The position numbers and the translations under genes are program-made. From the NCBI GenBank assembly GCA_019745395.1, contig JAIETG010000009.1, positions 1 through 64,000 on the forward strand: DNA of 64,000 bases, written 5' to 3'. This DNA comes from Rhabdochlamydiaceae bacterium (GTDB taxonomy: Bacteria > Chlamydiota > Chlamydiia > Chlamydiales > Rhabdochlamydiaceae). Shown here one piece after another: positions 1-8,299 of the stretch (its first letter is position 1; each line of letters begins with the position of its first letter). Under the pieces are notes generated by a model. That model was not told where the DNA came from. It saw only the letters and a program-made list of their open reading frames with translations, and ran no database searches.

Positions 1-762
1 GTAGAGAAGAAGGTTTTGTAAAACAGCTTTTTTCTTTGAGAGTTTGCTGGTAGTTTCTACAAGAGTATTTAATGTTGTCGTTAGCTTTGGGTTGAAAATG
101 GGTTTTTCTTCAGGTGTTGCCTTAGGAAATTCTAATTTAAGAAGCAGGGGATAGCCTGTGTACAAACCATAGAATAGGCCCCAAACCCGTGATGTTGTTT
201 TGATGAACCCAGGTGACAGAGGTTGATCCAAACATTTCCAAAATTTATACCAAGAATCTTTGATCTCGCCATTTTCTGATTCTGTGGATCTAGGACCGCA
301 GGTGGTGCTTACAACGCAGCTAAGAAATTTTAAGGCAGTCTGGTAGCCGTTTTTTCCTTGTTTTTCATTAATCCTGTATTCGGCATACCGAGAAGTGGCA
401 GAGCCTACTCCGATTGTTGTAAGAAAGAGTTGTACTATGTTTGTTGATTTAGCGTTGACAATTTGGTCATACCAATTTGTATAGCGAGCTTCTATGGCAA
501 GTTTAGGCCGGGAAAAATAATGGATAGAGAGATCCGCTAGATGCTGTAAAGTTGCAGTCATTGCTATATGTACAGCAATGTGAGACAGGTGCGTTAGAAA
601 AAATGCGCTTAAGGCAGGGGGGGTGTCAACACTTGATTTTGGGAAAAATTGCCAAATTTTATCAATGGTTTGCGTGATGTTTTTAGGATCCCATCCTGGA
701 ACATTGGTGATAGGAACAAGCGCTTTATTAAGATCCTCTGTATGTGAACTAATTGGGTTCAT
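1..762 (-). CDS. ATAD3-like AAA+ ATPase, N-terminal part (cut by window edge)
   Basis: The reading frame stays open from an ATG at 762 down to base 1 (254 codons) and leaves the window just before the expected Walker A loop; its last visible residues are LLLY, where the neighbouring paralogue continues with GPGGTGKT. It is clearly a paralogue of the AAA+ gene just upstream: both share the block ARYTNWYDQ-VNAKS and the block LEF-K-T-E-KPIF ahead of the ATPase domain. Only 13 bases separate it from the upstream stop, so the two are probably cotranscribed. The visible part is the membrane-associated N-terminal region. The ATPase domain itself lies outside the window, so its activity cannot be judged. 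Confidence 0.8.
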   Translation of the reverse strand, partial: MNPISSHTEDLNKALVPITNVPGWDPKNITQTIDKIWQFFPKSSVDTPPALSAFFLTHLSHIAVHIAMTATLQHLADLSIHYFSRPKLAIEARYTNWYDQIVNAKSTNIVQLFLTTIGVGSATSRYAEYRINEKQGKNGYQTALKFLSCVVSTTCGPRSTESENGEIKDSWYKFWKCLDQPLSPGFIKTTSRVWGLFYGLYTGYPLLLKLEFPKATPEEKPIFNPKLTTTLNTLVETTSKLSKKKAVLQNLLLY

Positions 763-775
763 AATGTTTTTGCTC

Positions 776-2239
776 TTATGCTGTTCTAGGTAAGCTTATA
801 GAAGGTATGGTGGTTTTTTTCGGATTCTTTCTGAAAAAATTATTCCATGTAGAGCTAGCTTTCGTAGAGGTCTCATCAAGAATTTTTGGTTGTGTAGGTC
901 TATTTAATTGTGCAATGAACTTTTCTTGCTCGATGAAATGCTTAACGGTAGATGTTATTAGATCCTTAGTGAGTTTTTCGTTTTCTGTAATGGACTTATT
1001 GGCAAAGATAGCGTTGAGCATTTTAAATAGCGCCCTACCAGTTAGTCCTTCAGTATTTTGGGCAATTTTCTCTATATCAAAAAGAGTAGTTTCTTGCGGG
1101 GTAAAGAGCCGGGAGATGTGTAGCTGTAGAATTTGTTTTCTTTCTGCCAAGGCTGGGGGATAGATTTGTAGCTTATGGTCCATTCGGCTAAGGATTGCAG
1201 GGTCTATGTCTTCTGGACGGTTTGTTGCTAGCATGAGCATGATCTTTTTGCTGTTTTCTCCAGTGTGATTTAAGAAAGCATTGAGAAGTTCTAGTCTCTC
1301 TGGCTTATCTGTTAATTGAGATCGGTTGCAACAAAGAGATTCTGCTTCATCGATAAAAAGGATCGTTGGGGTGGACGCATTGTTGATTTTGATAAAGAGC
1401 TTGTTGAGTTCAGACACGTGGGTTCCGAGCATAATGTACTGAGCAAGATCTCCTCCAGAGATCATGACATAGTTCATGTCCGAACTTCGAGCGATGAACT
1501 TGGCTATCATTGTTTTTCCTGTTCCTCCGGGCCCATACAGAAGGACATTTTGTAGAAATCCTTTTTTTTCCTTTAAATTGTTCGTAGTTTTAGTAATTTT
1601 TTCTAAAACTGAAGAAAGCTTAGAATGAAAAATAGGCTTTCCTTCTGCAGTGTCTTTGGAAAATTCTAAAGAAGGGAGGATCCAAGAGGCTTGATAGATA
1701 GCAAAAAGGGTTCCTATAGCAATGGCTGTTACAACTTGAGCTTGGGGAGTGAGCGCGCTTTTGCCGTCACAGAGAGCAACGTTTTGAGAAAAATGGTGAT
1801 TCCATTGATTTTCTAGAGAGCATTGAAGGTTTTTGGTGTAAGTGCTTGCTTGAAGGAAGTCATTTTTAAGTATGGCATGAGCTCCTAAGGAGAGGCAAGA
1901 TCCATATCCGATCGTTTTAATGAATAATTCTATAATATTACTGGACTTAGCATTGACGAGCTGATCGTACCAGTTTGTGTAGCGAGCTTCAGTTATAAGC
2001 TTGGGACGAGATAAGTTGTTTTCGGCAATTTTTGCTATGTAGCGTAACAGGAGAGGGATTCCGGCATAGACCAGCGTAGTGGCTGTAATTGTTTGTAGGC
2101 TCCCTATCGCTGCACCTCTGAAAAAACTAGAGATTTGAGCAGGTATTTCTTTAGAGGGTTTTGATTCTGTCCAAGCTTCCCAAAAAGCATTATATGTGCT
2201 TGTAAATTCATGGGGAGGGATATCAAAAAACATTCTCAT
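776..2239 (-). CDS. membrane AAA+ ATPase, ATAD3-like
   Basis: This 487-residue protein has a hydrophobic segment near residues 45-70, a second near 168-190 and one AAA+ module. Visible motifs are Walker A GPGGTGKT (236-243), Walker B ILFIDEAE (293-300), a sensor-1 Asn near 340 and an Arg-finger region SRMD near 351-354. The stretch from Walker A to sensor 1 (MNYVMISGGD, LLNAFLNHTGENSKK, ATNRPEDID) matches mitochondrial ATAD3 better, from memory, than FtsH or ClpX. No protease motif (HEXXH) follows, so it is not FtsH. The N-terminal membrane segments suggest anchoring in the inner membrane or, if secreted, in a host membrane. The substrate is unknown. It heads a pair with a partial paralogue downstream. 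Confidence 0.8.
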   Translation of the reverse strand: MRMFFDIPPHEFTSTYNAFWEAWTESKPSKEIPAQISSFFRGAAIGSLQTITATTLVYAGIPLLLRYIAKIAENNLSRPKLITEARYTNWYDQLVNAKSSNIIELFIKTIGYGSCLSLGAHAILKNDFLQASTYTKNLQCSLENQWNHHFSQNVALCDGKSALTPQAQVVTAIAIGTLFAIYQASWILPSLEFSKDTAEGKPIFHSKLSSVLEKITKTTNNLKEKKGFLQNVLLYGPGGTGKTMIAKFIARSSDMNYVMISGGDLAQYIMLGTHVSELNKLFIKINNASTPTILFIDEAESLCCNRSQLTDKPERLELLNAFLNHTGENSKKIMLMLATNRPEDIDPAILSRMDHKLQIYPPALAERKQILQLHISRLFTPQETTLFDIEKIAQNTEGLTGRALFKMLNAIFANKSITENEKLTKDLITSTVKHFIEQEKFIAQLNRPTQPKILDETSTKASSTWNNFFRKNPKKTTIPSISLPRTA

Positions 2240-2470
2240 GATCGAAATTCCTTAATTGTATTTTTTAATTTATTTATTTTATGTGTTTTGCTTTGTATAT
2301 ATTATGCTGATCTTTTGTTTTGTTTTCTATCTTTTAGTTTTTTTTGTTTTGTGATTTTTTTGTTTAAAAAGTGTATTATATGAAAATGTATTTTGTAGAA
2401 TTGTTTTTATGCGCATTTTTAGACAAACATTTTTATGCGCGCAAATAGATTTTTTAAGTAAGAGATTTAT

Positions 2471-3841
2471 TTACCCAGAATGGGTAGGTATATAGGTTTT
2501 TCTAACCTCTAAAATACTTCCTGATCTAGGAGATGAAGTAAGAAGTTGAGAGATTTTTTGTGCAATTTCCTCTGGCTGTAAAAGAGAATTTTTATCTTCA
2601 AAAGGAAATGCGGCTCTGCGTAAAGGCGTATCTGTTCTTTGGGGAACGATGACGTGGACAAAAAGATCGGGTTTTGTGGCAGCCAGTCCTTGGGTGAAGT
2701 TGACGACGGCAGCTTTAGTAGCGGAATACACGAGGCATTCTTTTCTTCCTTTGCTGTAAGAAGAAGAAGAAATATTAATGATATGTCCTCCTTTTTTAAT
2801 CTGCGCATGTTTGCAGCAATAGATCGTACTAGTTAGGTTGGATGCGATCGTTGTTTGTATTTCTTCTTCGGAAAGCAGGGGGAAATCTTTCACTTGAAAC
2901 GTTCCAATACTATTGATGAGTCCGTCGATGTCTCCGTAGGTGCGGGCAATAGATCGAAAAACTTTTTCGGTTTCTTGATAGTTGGTGAGATCTGCTTGTA
3001 AAGAAGAGGCGTTTTGAGAAATCTCGATTGTGGTGGCGCCTAGCTGTTTTAATTCTTGGCATAAAGATTTTCCGATGCCTCCGGAGGCTCCCGTAACAGC
3101 AAAGATTTTTCCTTTTAAAGAGCTTTTACAAGGCAGCTCTTTTTCTAGGCGCGGTTTATATAAAATTTGCTCGGCTAAAAAAAGATCGAAATCGGTGGTA
3201 ATTTTAATGTTAAGGTCTTCCCCTGGAACAATGTGAACTGGGTGGCCTAAATCTAAGATGAGTTTGCAATCATCTGAGCTGTTATTTATTCCTCGCGCAA
3301 GAGCTTGCTCATGAGCTTTCATGATAAGAGGGTAAGAAAAACTTTGTGGAGTTTGTCCTCGAAAGAGCTCTTTTCGAAGGGGAATTGCATCAATAAAAGT
3401 TCCTTCTTTTGAATGTACTAGGGTGTCAAAAGAAGGAACGCAAGTGTCTACTGCTTTATGAGTCAAAACTGCAGAGACATTTTGCTTGATAATATCTGAA
3501 GAAATGAAAGGTCTTACGGCATCGTGAATGACAACGAATTCAGTATTCAAAGGGCAGGATTGAAGTGCGAGGTAAGAGGATTCTTGTCTTGTGGCGCCGC
3601 CTGAAATGACTTGAATAGAGTTGTTAGGATATAGAGAAGATAACTCTTTGCTAATTTCTTCTTTCCATTCTGCAGGAACAGGGAGAATGATCGAGTGAAA
3701 TAGATTCGTTTCGATAAAGGCATCTAATGTATAGAGATAAAGAGTTTTTCCGCCGAGTTTGTGAAACTGTTTAGGCAAGGGACTTCCAAAGCGTGTTCCA
3801 GAGCCTCCTGTGAGAAGGATTGCTGCAAGTTTTATGTTCAT
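2471..3841 (-). CDS. bifunctional cytidylyltransferase / SDR reductase (CDP-ribitol synthase-like; IspD relative)
   Basis: A 456-residue fusion. Residues 1-230 are an IspD/TarI-family cytidylyltransferase, with the nucleotide loop GGSGTRFGSPLPKQF, then VIHDAVRPF, then RGQTPQSF. Residues 240-456 are a short-chain dehydrogenase, with TGASGGIG for NAD(P) binding, a serine-rich NISSSS strand and the catalytic YSATK. The order and length match Haemophilus Bcs1/Acs1-type proteins, which reduce ribulose 5-phosphate and make CDP-ribitol. The segments AVDTCVPSFDTLV and SDDCKLILDLGHPV also resemble TarI more than IspD. A role in polyol-phosphate surface polymer synthesis is therefore likely, but methylerythritol-pathway IspD activity cannot be excluded, because ispF is in the window and no other ispD is. 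ATG at 3841. Confidence 0.75.
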   Translation of the reverse strand: MNIKLAAILLTGGSGTRFGSPLPKQFHKLGGKTLYLYTLDAFIETNLFHSIILPVPAEWKEEISKELSSLYPNNSIQVISGGATRQESSYLALQSCPLNTEFVVIHDAVRPFISSDIIKQNVSAVLTHKAVDTCVPSFDTLVHSKEGTFIDAIPLRKELFRGQTPQSFSYPLIMKAHEQALARGINNSSDDCKLILDLGHPVHIVPGEDLNIKITTDFDLFLAEQILYKPRLEKELPCKSSLKGKIFAVTGASGGIGKSLCQELKQLGATTIEISQNASSLQADLTNYQETEKVFRSIARTYGDIDGLINSIGTFQVKDFPLLSEEEIQTTIASNLTSTIYCCKHAQIKKGGHIINISSSSYSKGRKECLVYSATKAAVVNFTQGLAATKPDLFVHVIVPQRTDTPLRRAAFPFEDKNSLLQPEEIAQKISQLLTSSPRSGSILEVRKTYIPTHSG

Positions 3842-4070
3842 ACATCGGCCTTGTCAGAGTAAATCTCTTTATTGCATAAATTCTTTTTCCTGCGAAGGGA
3901 TTTTCTTATATTCTTAAGTAGCTTTTTTGGATTTTTGGCGTCTATATCACGCAAATATTAAATGGTTTTTTTTGTCCCTGCGAGCTTTTGTGTAATTATT
4001 TTTTTTGATAGCCTGTTGGAAGTTGAGGTATAAAATGAGTTTTTCAGAATAATATGTAGGGTTAGAGTCT

Positions 4071-4466
4071 ATGAACAAAAAAAATAATGTTCTTAATATT
4101 TATAGTGAGGTAGTTATTTCGTTTCGTTTATGGGCTATTGTACTATTTTTTGGGATGCTAGCTTGCGCAGAGCAGGCCTTTGGAAGCTATGCCTATGTGG
4201 CTAATAGCTCGGATGGGACTGTTTCTGTTATTCATACTAAAAGTAATTCGGTTGTTACGACAATTCCTGTGGGGTTGAATCCTCAGGCAGTTGCTATTAC
4301 CCCCGATAGGAATTATTTATATGTAAGCAAGTATGGTTCTAATACTATTTCAGTAATTGACGTGTTGATTAATTTAGTTGTTTCGACTATTACGTCAGAT
4401 TTTTTTAATCCGCCGTCTGGAGTGGCGTTCTGTAAATGTTGTTGTTCAATAGTGTATAGGAGATGA
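4071..4466 (+). pseudogene. truncated YVTN beta-propeller protein
   Basis: 131 residues: an N-terminal signal or anchor segment (about 18-40) followed by two to three YVTN/YncE-type blades (YAYVANSSDGTVSVI, then LYVSKYGSNTISVID). The third blade begins with PSGVAF and then breaks into a low-complexity CKCCCS tail and a stop. Members of this family normally carry seven blades and about 300 or more residues, so two and a half blades cannot close a propeller. I read it as a gene fragment whose 3' part was lost by deletion. Neither other frame just downstream restores blade sequence. It ends four bases before the next gene, whose ribosome binding site lies inside its last codons. Confidence 0.6.
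4458..4462 (+). promoter_or_regulatory. ribosome binding site selecting a TTG start
   Basis: AGGAG lies eight bases before TTG at 4471. The first in-frame ATG, at 4483, would be 20 bases away. This supports initiation at TTG for the outer-membrane-like gene. Confidence 0.6.
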
Positions 4467-4470
4467 TGCT

Positions 4471-5118
4471 TTGAAAAAAAATATGACTTTGATTTTAGGG
4501 CTTGTTGTTTTGGCTGCAAGTGGCGGCTTGTGTGCAGATGCTACAACATCACCGCCGCCAGATGGAGTGATTTTAGAATTTCGTCCGAGTTATTTCTATC
4601 CGATTTCCTCGGATTTTCGGGAAATATTTCAAGATGGTGGAGTCAATTACCAACTGACAGGAACTTGTCCTGTCTATTGGGGGCAAAATGCCTGGGTGCG
4701 TGGGATTGATGTTTGGGCTGGTGTGGATTATTTCTTAAAAGATGGACGATCTGTAGGATTGGGTGATAAGACGAGTGTGCAGATAGTTCCAATCACTTTA
4801 GGTCTTAAGTATTTTTTTCCGTCTTTAGGAAAAACGGCTCCTGTAAATTTTTATGCAGCTAGTGGTATGAAATACTATTTTGTTCACACGCATAATCATT
4901 CTGATTATGTCAAAAAAACGGTTAATGAAAATGGGATGGGGGGCGTAGTTGAAGCTGGTTTTATTACTACGATCGTGGATCATCTGGTTTTAGATCTTTT
5001 TGCGTCTTATTCTTTTAAATCTTTTGGAGCTCCTTCTATTTCTAATTCTGAGGTGGAGGCGACTGGAATGAACATTAGCGGTGTTAATGTCGGCGCTGGC
5101 ATAGGCTATAAGTTTTAA
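4471..5118 (+). CDS. exported beta-barrel-like outer membrane protein
   Basis: 215 residues, started at TTG because of a well-placed AGGAG. The N-terminus (MKKNMTLILGLVVLAASGGLCAD) is a classical signal peptide. The mature part alternates short amphipathic strands rich in Gly, Tyr and Phe with charged loops and ends in ...GIGYKF; a terminal Phe is the usual recognition mark for barrel assembly by BamA. It is a paralogue of the gene at 7564-8223: the shared core is YYFVHTHNHSDYVKK in one and YFFVYQHNDSSYVSK in the other, and both have the same size and ending. An eight-stranded barrel is plausible. The cargo or ligand is unknown. A hairpin follows at 5137-5161. Confidence 0.7.
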   Translation: MKKNMTLILGLVVLAASGGLCADATTSPPPDGVILEFRPSYFYPISSDFREIFQDGGVNYQLTGTCPVYWGQNAWVRGIDVWAGVDYFLKDGRSVGLGDKTSVQIVPITLGLKYFFPSLGKTAPVNFYAASGMKYYFVHTHNHSDYVKKTVNENGMGGVVEAGFITTIVDHLVLDLFASYSFKSFGAPSISNSEVEATGMNISGVNVGAGIGYKF

Positions 5119-5136
5119 AGTGGCGTGTTATATGCG

Positions 5137-5161
5137 AAGAGGTCGGCAGCGCTGACCTCTT
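5137..5161 (+). terminator. hairpin after the beta-barrel gene
   Basis: AAGAGGTC and GACCTCTT form a perfect 8-bp stem around a 9-base loop, 18 bases after the stop codon. No T-run follows, so it is either a weak terminator or an mRNA-stabilising hairpin. Confidence 0.4.
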
Positions 5162-5204
5162 GTGAACGTACTGATTGTCACTTTTTTAAACATCTCAATT
5201 ACGT

Positions 5205-5959
5205 TTAATTTTTGGGTTCTTTGGGATAAATAGCTGAAATTTTGGATTTGAGTTCGGGCAGTTGCTTTTCACTGCAGGGGACAATTGAGAAAAAAAGACG
5301 ATTTTCATGAATTGGTGGTTCCGAATGAAGTGCTGATTTATGTTTGCTGCCCCCTATAAAAAAACTCCTTCTCCAATATTTGGTCTTACGACTCGCTCAG
5401 GAAGGCAAAATGTTTGCATGATCGTTCTGTAGCGCATGTTTTTCCAAGCTGTTTCACGCTGTTCTTGGGGAAGAAGGTAGAATAGAGTTGCTGGTCCTAG
5501 GAGGGTTATTACAAATCGGTACATGGTAGATGTAGGTTCAATGGGCCTGAAATACAATCCATCCATATGCCACCTCGGGATGTCATATGTGTCTGTAGGA
5601 ACAGAGGCGCGAAGATGAATCCAGGCCGTTTCGCTTTCTGATGCTGTTAGGACTTGATTGCTAATTTGTGTTAAAACTTTTGCTATGCGTAAAGTAACTT
5701 GATGATCGTTTTGTCCTAGGTTATTCAGAAAATCTGTAATTCCACTTTCTGTTTTTGAAAGCTCTCCAAATTGTTGATAGAATTTTTCTTTCTCTATTTT
5801 GATAGCTTGAAAATCTTTCAGATCATTTTGCGTGATTCCTGTATCAAAAAAATAAAACCCATAAGGGTTGTCTTTTAAAGAATCCAACGCATTCATAAAA
5901 AGGGATGCATTTGCGAAAGAGAAAAAACTTATAAACAATAAAAACCATTTTTGGAACAT
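5205..5959 (-). pseudogene. exported DUF1826-like oxygenase-fold protein, frameshifted in a T7 run
   Basis: The intact frame (5354-5959, 201 residues) begins with a signal peptide (MFQKWFLLFISFFSFANAS). It carries WHMDG (H-x-D, the first half of an iron-binding facial triad) and a following LLGPATLFYLLP strand, as in the DUF1826 family of putative 2-oxoglutarate/iron oxygenases. It stops right after a run of seven T (5358-5364 on the complement). Adding one T opens a 50-residue extension to a stop at 5205, reading ...GVFFIGGSKHKSALHSEPP and then HENRLFFSIV. That supplies the expected distal His and Arg. So the gene is either frameshifted, mis-sequenced, or expressed through slippage on the homopolymer. 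The family call is from memory of motifs. Confidence 0.65.
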
Positions 5960-6098
5960 ATAGATTTCCTTTGTTTTTTTGCGTTATTAATGACGTAAAA
6001 AGTAGAAGTTTTTCGAATGAAAATCTAAAGAAAACTCTTGATTTATAGCGAGAAAATTTGCAGAGTACACCTTATAGATGAATAAAGGATTGAAATCT

Positions 6099-7553
6099 AT
6101 GCCAGGTAAACGGTTTTTGTTCCTTATTTCATTATTTACAACCCTCTTCCCTTTATTAGCTACATCTACGAATCAGATTTCTCTGCAGACTCCTGTCGTG
6201 GTTTTTAATACAGGGGACTTTCTGAATACACCTGTAGTAAGTGAAAATGCAGACGGTTTTATGATTGGTTGTATGGATAACCAGAATTTTTATTCGAGTT
6301 TTTCTGCGGATGGGATTAGCTGGAATCTGAGAACTCCTGTTTTTAATAACGCATATACTGCTGCATGGATAAAAGGCCTGCCAACAGGCTTTATGGCCAC
6401 TTATATAGCAGGGGTGCCAGGTTTTATTACGGCAACGCCTGTTTCTCTTTTTTCCAGTGATCAGGGGCAGTCGTGGGGGGTAGAAGAGGTTATTGTATCT
6501 ATCTCTACAGTGGCAACTCCTGTTGTTGTGACTGGAAATTTAGCGGGATTTATGGCTACCTGGTTTAATACATTGGATAATAACGCCTATGCAAGTTTTT
6601 CGACGGATAACGGATTGAACTGGAGAAGCCCGGTACAGATTACAACGTCAGGATTAGTGTTTGGAACGGGTCCTGGTGGGTATAATTCCGCAGTGATAGT
6701 AAGTGGGACCTTAGACGGTTTTCTTGCGACATGGCTACAAAGTGATAGTAATGCTTATGCAAGTTTTTCCAATAATAATGGGGATACCTGGAGCTCTCCT
6801 GTTCAGATCACACATACAGGTGATGTGAATTCTGATGTGTTTGTCCATGGAACTTCTGATGGATTTATGGCGACATGGGTTGATAGTTTTGGAAATGCTT
6901 ACTCAAGTTTTTCCAGTGATCATGGAAGTAGCTGGAGTTCTCCAGTATCGATTGCATCTAATCTAGTGATAAATAATCTAAGCTCTGGCGAGGGGGCGAA
7001 TATTTCTGTAAGCGGAACTGTGGACGGCTTTGTCGTTGCTTGGATAGGACAAGATGATAATGGTTATGTAAGTTTTTCTGATGATCATGGAGCAACTTGG
7101 ACAACGCCGCTTGCAATTACAACGGATAATAGTGTATTTCATGACAATTCTGATCATGCGTTTGGATTTGTTAGTGTATGCGTAAGACCTGGTAGTTGTG
7201 TGTTTTCGTGGTTAGACAGCAATCATAACATCATTGCAAGTTATTCCACTTTTCCTGGAGGAGTTGTGCCTTCAACTATCGATGCTCCAACTAATCTCAC
7301 AAGCGTTCAGAAAAAAAACAGTTTTGGCTTGCTATATGAATTGTTCAATGTTGTTCAGTGGGAAAAAAGCCCCTCTGTAGATGCTATTGGTTATTATGTT
7401 TATTGCAATGGTGTTAAAGTTGCTACTTTAGATGCTTTCACATTGCAATATATAGTGCATAATCAAAAACGTGGAGTTACAACCGTTTATGAGGTAACAG
7501 CTTTTAATGCAGATGGAGTTGAAAGTGTTCCGGCTACAACCCAACTTAACTAA
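6099..7553 (+). CDS. exported Asp-box (sialidase-like) beta-propeller protein with C-terminal FN3-like domain
   Basis: I start at ATG 6099 because AAAGGA lies nine bases upstream; the earlier in-frame ATG at 6078 has no Shine-Dalgarno. The signal peptide is MPGKRFLFLISLFTTLFPLLATS. Six Asp-box motifs (SADGISW, SSDQGQSW, STDNGLNW, SNNNGDTW, SSDHGSSW, SDDHGATW) recur about every 60 residues, each after a GFMATW-type strand, giving a six-bladed sialidase-type fold. The last 95 residues (from APTNLTSV) look like a fibronectin type III domain. The catalytic Arg triad and Tyr-Glu pair of true sialidases are not obvious, so glycan binding is as likely as hydrolysis. It ends ten bases before the second beta-barrel gene and is probably cotranscribed with it. 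Confidence 0.7.
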   Translation: MPGKRFLFLISLFTTLFPLLATSTNQISLQTPVVVFNTGDFLNTPVVSENADGFMIGCMDNQNFYSSFSADGISWNLRTPVFNNAYTAAWIKGLPTGFMATYIAGVPGFITATPVSLFSSDQGQSWGVEEVIVSISTVATPVVVTGNLAGFMATWFNTLDNNAYASFSTDNGLNWRSPVQITTSGLVFGTGPGGYNSAVIVSGTLDGFLATWLQSDSNAYASFSNNNGDTWSSPVQITHTGDVNSDVFVHGTSDGFMATWVDSFGNAYSSFSSDHGSSWSSPVSIASNLVINNLSSGEGANISVSGTVDGFVVAWIGQDDNGYVSFSDDHGATWTTPLAITTDNSVFHDNSDHAFGFVSVCVRPGSCVFSWLDSNHNIIASYSTFPGGVVPSTIDAPTNLTSVQKKNSFGLLYELFNVVQWEKSPSVDAIGYYVYCNGVKVATLDAFTLQYIVHNQKRGVTTVYEVTAFNADGVESVPATTQLN

Positions 7554-7563
7554 GGAATTTTTT

Positions 7564-8223
7564 ATGTCTTTTAAATTGTTTTCGATTCTGAGAAGTGTTT
7601 TTTTTAGCTTTGCACTGTTGGGTGCTTTTTCGGTTAAAGCATACTCTGATCACGCATCTCCGATATATTCCGGAAGCTCTTCTTCCTCCTATTCAGACGT
7701 CAATGCGACGCTGGAAGCGAAAGCCGGCTACTTTTTTTTCTCCGATTCTAAAATGAGTAAAGTTTATAATGAAGGAGGGTGGGACGTTCAAGTTAGTGGG
7801 TCTTGTCCTATATGGAAATGGTTAGAGGTTTATGGGAGTGTTGAATATTTAGAAAAACATGGCAAATCTCTTGGGGAACATGAAAGTACATCCATTTGGG
7901 AAATTCCGCTTAGCTTTGGGTTAAAACCCGTCATTTCGATTTGTCAGAATGTTCAGTACTATTTTACTTTGGGACCTCGTTATTTCTTTGTTTACCAACA
8001 CAATGATTCTTCTTATGTGAGTAAAAATTTGAGTAATAACGGTTTGGGATTATTTGTTAATACGGGCTTTAATTTTATTTTTTGGCGTCATCTACTCGTA
8101 GATGTTTTCGGAGAATATTCATATAAACAAATGCATTTCCATTCCCATAAAAACAACGTCTATGGAAAAACTGTGAACGTTGGAGGCTTTGTATTCGGAG
8201 GAGGTTTGGGATACGCTTTTTAA
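7564..8223 (+). CDS. exported beta-barrel-like outer membrane protein (paralogue of the gene at 4471)
   Basis: 219 residues from ATG 7564, which has AAGGAA upstream overlapping the preceding stop; the longer frame from 7507 would overlap the previous gene without a ribosome site. An N-terminal signal segment (MSFKLFSILRSVFFSFALLG) is followed by a short Ser/Tyr-rich linker and a strand-rich domain ending in GGGLGYAF. The final Phe, the alternating hydrophobic strands and the conserved YFFVYQHNDSSYV block match the gene at 4471. Cotranscription with the Asp-box protein suggests that a barrel and a surface or periplasmic propeller act together. That is inference. Confidence 0.7.
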   Translation: MSFKLFSILRSVFFSFALLGAFSVKAYSDHASPIYSGSSSSSYSDVNATLEAKAGYFFFSDSKMSKVYNEGGWDVQVSGSCPIWKWLEVYGSVEYLEKHGKSLGEHESTSIWEIPLSFGLKPVISICQNVQYYFTLGPRYFFVYQHNDSSYVSKNLSNNGLGLFVNTGFNFIFWRHLLVDVFGEYSYKQMHFHSHKNNVYGKTVNVGGFVFGGGLGYAF

Positions 8224-8240
8224 AATAAGATATCCAAAAA

Positions 8241-8284
8241 AAGCTAAGACCGGATTTATCTTTTGGTTTATCCGATCTTAGCTT
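8241..8284. terminator. bidirectional intrinsic terminator
   Basis: A 15-base stem (8241-8255 with 8270-8284, one G-T pair) lies between two converging genes. A run of A precedes it on the plus strand and so gives the T-run for the minus-strand transcript; GAAAAA follows on the other side. Confidence 0.75.
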
Positions 8285-8299
8285 GAAAAAGATGACTTT

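Noticed and set aside
807-1163. Plus-strand open frame opposite the AAA+ gene
   Set aside because: It overlaps the ATPase domain of the real minus-strand gene and shows no motif.
6099-7553. True sialidase
   Set aside because: Asp boxes are clear but the catalytic Arg triad and Tyr/Glu pair were not found; Asp boxes also occur in non-enzymatic propellers.
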